Source of the DNA: an uncultured Aliiroseovarius sp.
GTDB lineage: Bacteria > Pseudomonadota > Alphaproteobacteria > Rhodobacterales > Rhodobacteraceae
Assembly (NCBI RefSeq): GCF_947497285.1
Contig: NZ_CANMFT010000001.1
Location: forward strand, 372,001-436,000
Length of the DNA: 64,000 nucleotides
Direction of reading: 5' to 3'
The notes beneath the pieces are model-generated. The model was not told the origin of the DNA, did not search any database, and saw only the letters and a list, made by a program, of their open reading frames with translations. The position numbers and the translations under genes were made by a program. Of this stretch, positions 61,645 through 64,000 are shown piece by piece (positions within the stretch are counted from its first letter, which is position 1; every line of letters starts with the position of its first letter).

Positions 61645-64000
61645 ATGGGCAAGCCAGACATCACTCTGAACGACCGATTTGATCTGACCAAGAAGCAGGT
61701 GCTGTTGAATGGCACGCAAGCCTTGGTGCGCCTGATGCTGATGCAGAAGGAACGCGACCGGGCTGCGGGTCTGAACACGGCGGGGTATGTCACGGGGTAT
61801 CGTGGCTCGCCCTTGGGGGCTGTGGATCTTTGGATGGGGCGTTCCAAAAAGGTGTTGGAACCCAACGACATCAAATTCCATCCCGGTCTGAATGAAGATC
61901 TGGCCGCGACCGCGCTGTGGGGCAGCCAGCAGGCTGAACTGCGCGGCGAGGGCACGCATGATGGCGTGTTTGGCCTGTGGTATGGCAAGGGGCCGGGCGT
62001 GGACCGCACCGGTGACGTGATGCGCCATGCCAATATGGCCGGCACCAGCCCGCATGGTGGCGTGCTGATGGCGATGGGCGATGATCACACCGGCGAAAGC
62101 TCGACCGTGTTGCACCAGTCTGACTGGGCGATGGTGGATGCCTATATCCCGGTTCTCAGCCCGGCGGGTGTGCAGGAAATTTTAGATTACGGCATCTATG
62201 GCTATGGCCTCAGCCGTTTTGCGGGCGTCTGGGCGGGTCTGAAGGTAATGAAAGACACGGTCGAGGCGACCTCGGTCGTCGATGGCGACCCAAACCGGAT
62301 GCAACTTGTCACACCTGATTTCGACATGCCGGATGGCGGGTTGAACATTCGTTTGGCTGACCAGCCGGTGCCGCAAGAAGCGCGGATGATCGACTATAAA
62401 CGTTTCGCCGCCGAGGCTTATGCCCGCGCCAACCGGATTGACCAGCGCAAGTGGGGCAAGCCGGGTGCGAAAATCGGGTTTGTCGCGGCGGGCAAGAACT
62501 GGCTGGACCTTGTGCACGCGATGGGCCTTCTGGGCATCGACGAAGCCGAGGCCGAACGCCTGGGCCTGACCACCTACAAGGTCGGCCAAACCTTCCCGCT
62601 GGATATGGAAAGCTTCCACGAATGGGCCGAGGGGCTGGACCTGATCGTGGTGGTCGAAGAAAAGCGCAAGCTGATGGAAGTGCAGATCAAGGAAGCGATC
62701 TTTGACGATCGCGACGGTCGGCGCGTCTATGGCTGGCACAAGGGCGACACGTGGGAAAACGGCCGCCGGTTGGAGCTTTTCCCGACCCGCTATGCGTTGG
62801 ATCCGATCATGATTGCCGAGAAAATCGGAGACATCTTGATTGAAGAGGGGCGCGGGACCGAATCCGTGAAGGCGGGCCTGACAATGTTGGCCGAGGCGAA
62901 AGGCGCGGACAATGCGCCCAATATCGCCGCCCGTTTGCCGTTCTTCTGTTCAGGCTGCCCGCACAACACATCGACCAAACTGCCGGATGGGTCGCGCGCT
63001 TATGCCGGGATTGGCTGTCACTATATGGTGCAGTGGATGGATCGTGACACGGTCGGCTTCACCCAAATGGGCGGCGAAGGTGCCAACTGGATTGGCGAGG
63101 CGCCGTTTTCGAAAACCGGTCACGTGTTCCAGAACTTGGGCGACGGAACGTATAACCATTCGGGCAATCTGGCGATTCGGGCGGCATTGGCGTCGGATGC
63201 CAACATCACCTACAAGATCCTTTACAACGACGCCGTTGCCATGACCGGCGGGCAGACCAATGAAGGTGGACTTGATGCCGAGCGTATCGCGCGTGAGGTG
63301 CAGGCGATGGGCGTGAAGCACATCTTCCTTGTCTATGACGACAAAGAGGATGTGGACCTGTCAGCCTTCCCTAAGGGACTGTCGCATCACACCCGTGACG
63401 AGTTGTTGACGGTTGAAAAGAAATGTCGCGATATCAAGGGTGTCTCGGTCATTCTTTACATCCAAACCTGCGCGGCAGAGAAACGCCGTCGCCGCAAGCG
63501 CGGGCAATTCCCTGACCCGGATAAACGTGTGTTCATCAACACCGACGTCTGCGAGGGCTGCGGCGATTGCGGGGTGCAGTCGAACTGTGTCTCGATCGTG
63601 CCAGTGGAAACCGAGCTGGGCCGCAAACGCGCCATTGATCAATCAAGCTGCAACAAGGACTTCAGCTGTGTGAACGGCTTCTGCCCCAGCTTCGTGACCG
63701 TCGAAGGCGCGAAGCTGAAGAAGGCCGCCACCGCAGAAGTCGATTTGCCCGACCTGCCAGCCCCGACGCTTCCGGCAATCGACGGCACGTTCAACACCGT
63801 GATCACTGGCGTTGGCGGCACCGGCGTTGTGACCATCGGCGCGATCATGGCGCAAGCGGCCCATATTGACGGTAAAGGCGTCGGTATGATGGAGATGGCC
63901 GGTCTGGCTCAAAAGGGTGGCGCGGTGACCGTGCATCTGCGTCTGGCCAACCAACCCGAAGACATCTCGGCCATTCGTGTGGCGACGGGGGAATGCGATG
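61645..64000 (+). CDS. Indolepyruvate ferredoxin oxidoreductase family protein (C-terminus beyond window)
   Basis: Thiamine-diphosphate 2-oxoacid:ferredoxin oxidoreductase that converts aryl pyruvates to acyl-CoA. The 785 codons present read GLNTAGYVTGYRGSPLGAVD, an alpha-type core, the ThDP-binding MGGEGANWIGEAPF...NHSGNLAIRAALA and KILYNDAVAMTGGQTNEGG, an iron-sulfur region (FINTDVCEGCGDCGVQSNC, CNKDFSCVNGFCPSF), and the start of the gamma-like domain (TGVGGTGVVTIGAIMAQAAH). This is the large fused form common in alphaproteobacteria, likely over 1100 aa in full. GGGAGG lies 6 bases before the ATG at 61645. Confidence 0.9.
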   Translation, partial: MGKPDITLNDRFDLTKKQVLLNGTQALVRLMLMQKERDRAAGLNTAGYVTGYRGSPLGAVDLWMGRSKKVLEPNDIKFHPGLNEDLAATALWGSQQAELRGEGTHDGVFGLWYGKGPGVDRTGDVMRHANMAGTSPHGGVLMAMGDDHTGESSTVLHQSDWAMVDAYIPVLSPAGVQEILDYGIYGYGLSRFAGVWAGLKVMKDTVEATSVVDGDPNRMQLVTPDFDMPDGGLNIRLADQPVPQEARMIDYKRFAAEAYARANRIDQRKWGKPGAKIGFVAAGKNWLDLVHAMGLLGIDEAEAERLGLTTYKVGQTFPLDMESFHEWAEGLDLIVVVEEKRKLMEVQIKEAIFDDRDGRRVYGWHKGDTWENGRRLELFPTRYALDPIMIAEKIGDILIEEGRGTESVKAGLTMLAEAKGADNAPNIAARLPFFCSGCPHNTSTKLPDGSRAYAGIGCHYMVQWMDRDTVGFTQMGGEGANWIGEAPFSKTGHVFQNLGDGTYNHSGNLAIRAALASDANITYKILYNDAVAMTGGQTNEGGLDAERIAREVQAMGVKHIFLVYDDKEDVDLSAFPKGLSHHTRDELLTVEKKCRDIKGVSVILYIQTCAAEKRRRRKRGQFPDPDKRVFINTDVCEGCGDCGVQSNCVSIVPVETELGRKRAIDQSSCNKDFSCVNGFCPSFVTVEGAKLKKAATAEVDLPDLPAPTLPAIDGTFNTVITGVGGTGVVTIGAIMAQAAHIDGKGVGMMEMAGLAQKGGAVTVHLRLANQPEDISAIRVATGECD

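Overview
The window looks like an ordinary chromosomal stretch from an alphaproteobacterium of the Rhodobacteraceae (roseobacter group). Supporting this are high G+C with short intergenic gaps, ethylmalonyl-CoA pathway genes (ecm, ccr), a PutA without its own DNA-binding domain beside a divergent Lrp-type putR, a cobalamin-dependent ribonucleotide reductase (nrdJ), a LuxR/LuxI pair preceded by a small overlapping gene, tandem gap genes separated by a tiny membrane-peptide gene, and a purL-to-grxD run. About 60 protein-coding genes and one tRNA are supported. No prophage, CRISPR array or intact insertion sequence was seen.

Layout. 0-12 kb: putA (cut by the left edge) and putR with a twin-dyad operator, a TPR protein, tRNA-Leu(UAA), ychF, a VOC protein, trpA, an FAD oxidoreductase, and a two-gene RND efflux pump. 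12-20 kb: DUF2478 and DUF1989 proteins, deoD, ecm, a PlsB-like acyltransferase and ccr. 20-24 kb: quorum-sensing module (71-aa protein, LuxR, LuxI), a RecD-like helicase and an SDR enzyme. 24-31 kb, minus strand: a TauE/TIGR02186 pair, then a purine nucleoside phosphorylase with a complete BMP-type nucleoside ABC transporter. 31-36 kb: rimI, tsaB, an Nfu-type Fe-S scaffold, a stress protein, an AbrB-type permease, a branched-chain aminotransferase and DUF1489. 36-48 kb: nrdJ, then a LysR gene divergent from xdhABC, an NCS2 permease, guaD and a GlcG-like gene. 47.8-48.8 kb is a decay zone holding remnants of a transposase and a phospholipase-D/cardiolipin-synthase-like gene. 48.8-55.2 kb: two gap genes, DUF808, a CIA30-domain protein and tkt. 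55.4-60.1 kb: a coiled-coil gene coupled to zapA, an MliC-type protein, and purL, a Cys-cluster protein, bolA and grxD on the other strand. The right end holds a LysR gene divergent from a large indolepyruvate ferredoxin oxidoreductase gene that runs off the window.

How the genes fit together. Three metabolic themes recur: purine uptake, salvage and breakdown (BMP transporter, two unrelated nucleoside phosphorylases, guanine deaminase, xanthine dehydrogenase, purine permease, plus de novo purL); central carbon (ethylmalonyl-CoA pathway, two GAPDHs, transketolase); and adenosylcobalamin dependence (Ecm, NrdJ).

No clearly undescribed system stands out. The most informative unexplained signals are regulatory: twin ATTC-N-GAAT dyads between putA and putR; TTAGCG-centred dyads at both gap genes; a perfect dyad lying inside a near-consensus promoter in front of the indolepyruvate oxidoreductase; a perfect dyad just upstream of a promoter-like sequence at the nucleoside transporter; dyads sharing AACCTTA in the quorum-sensing locus; and an orphan terminator preceded by ACCUCCC that may mark a small RNA.
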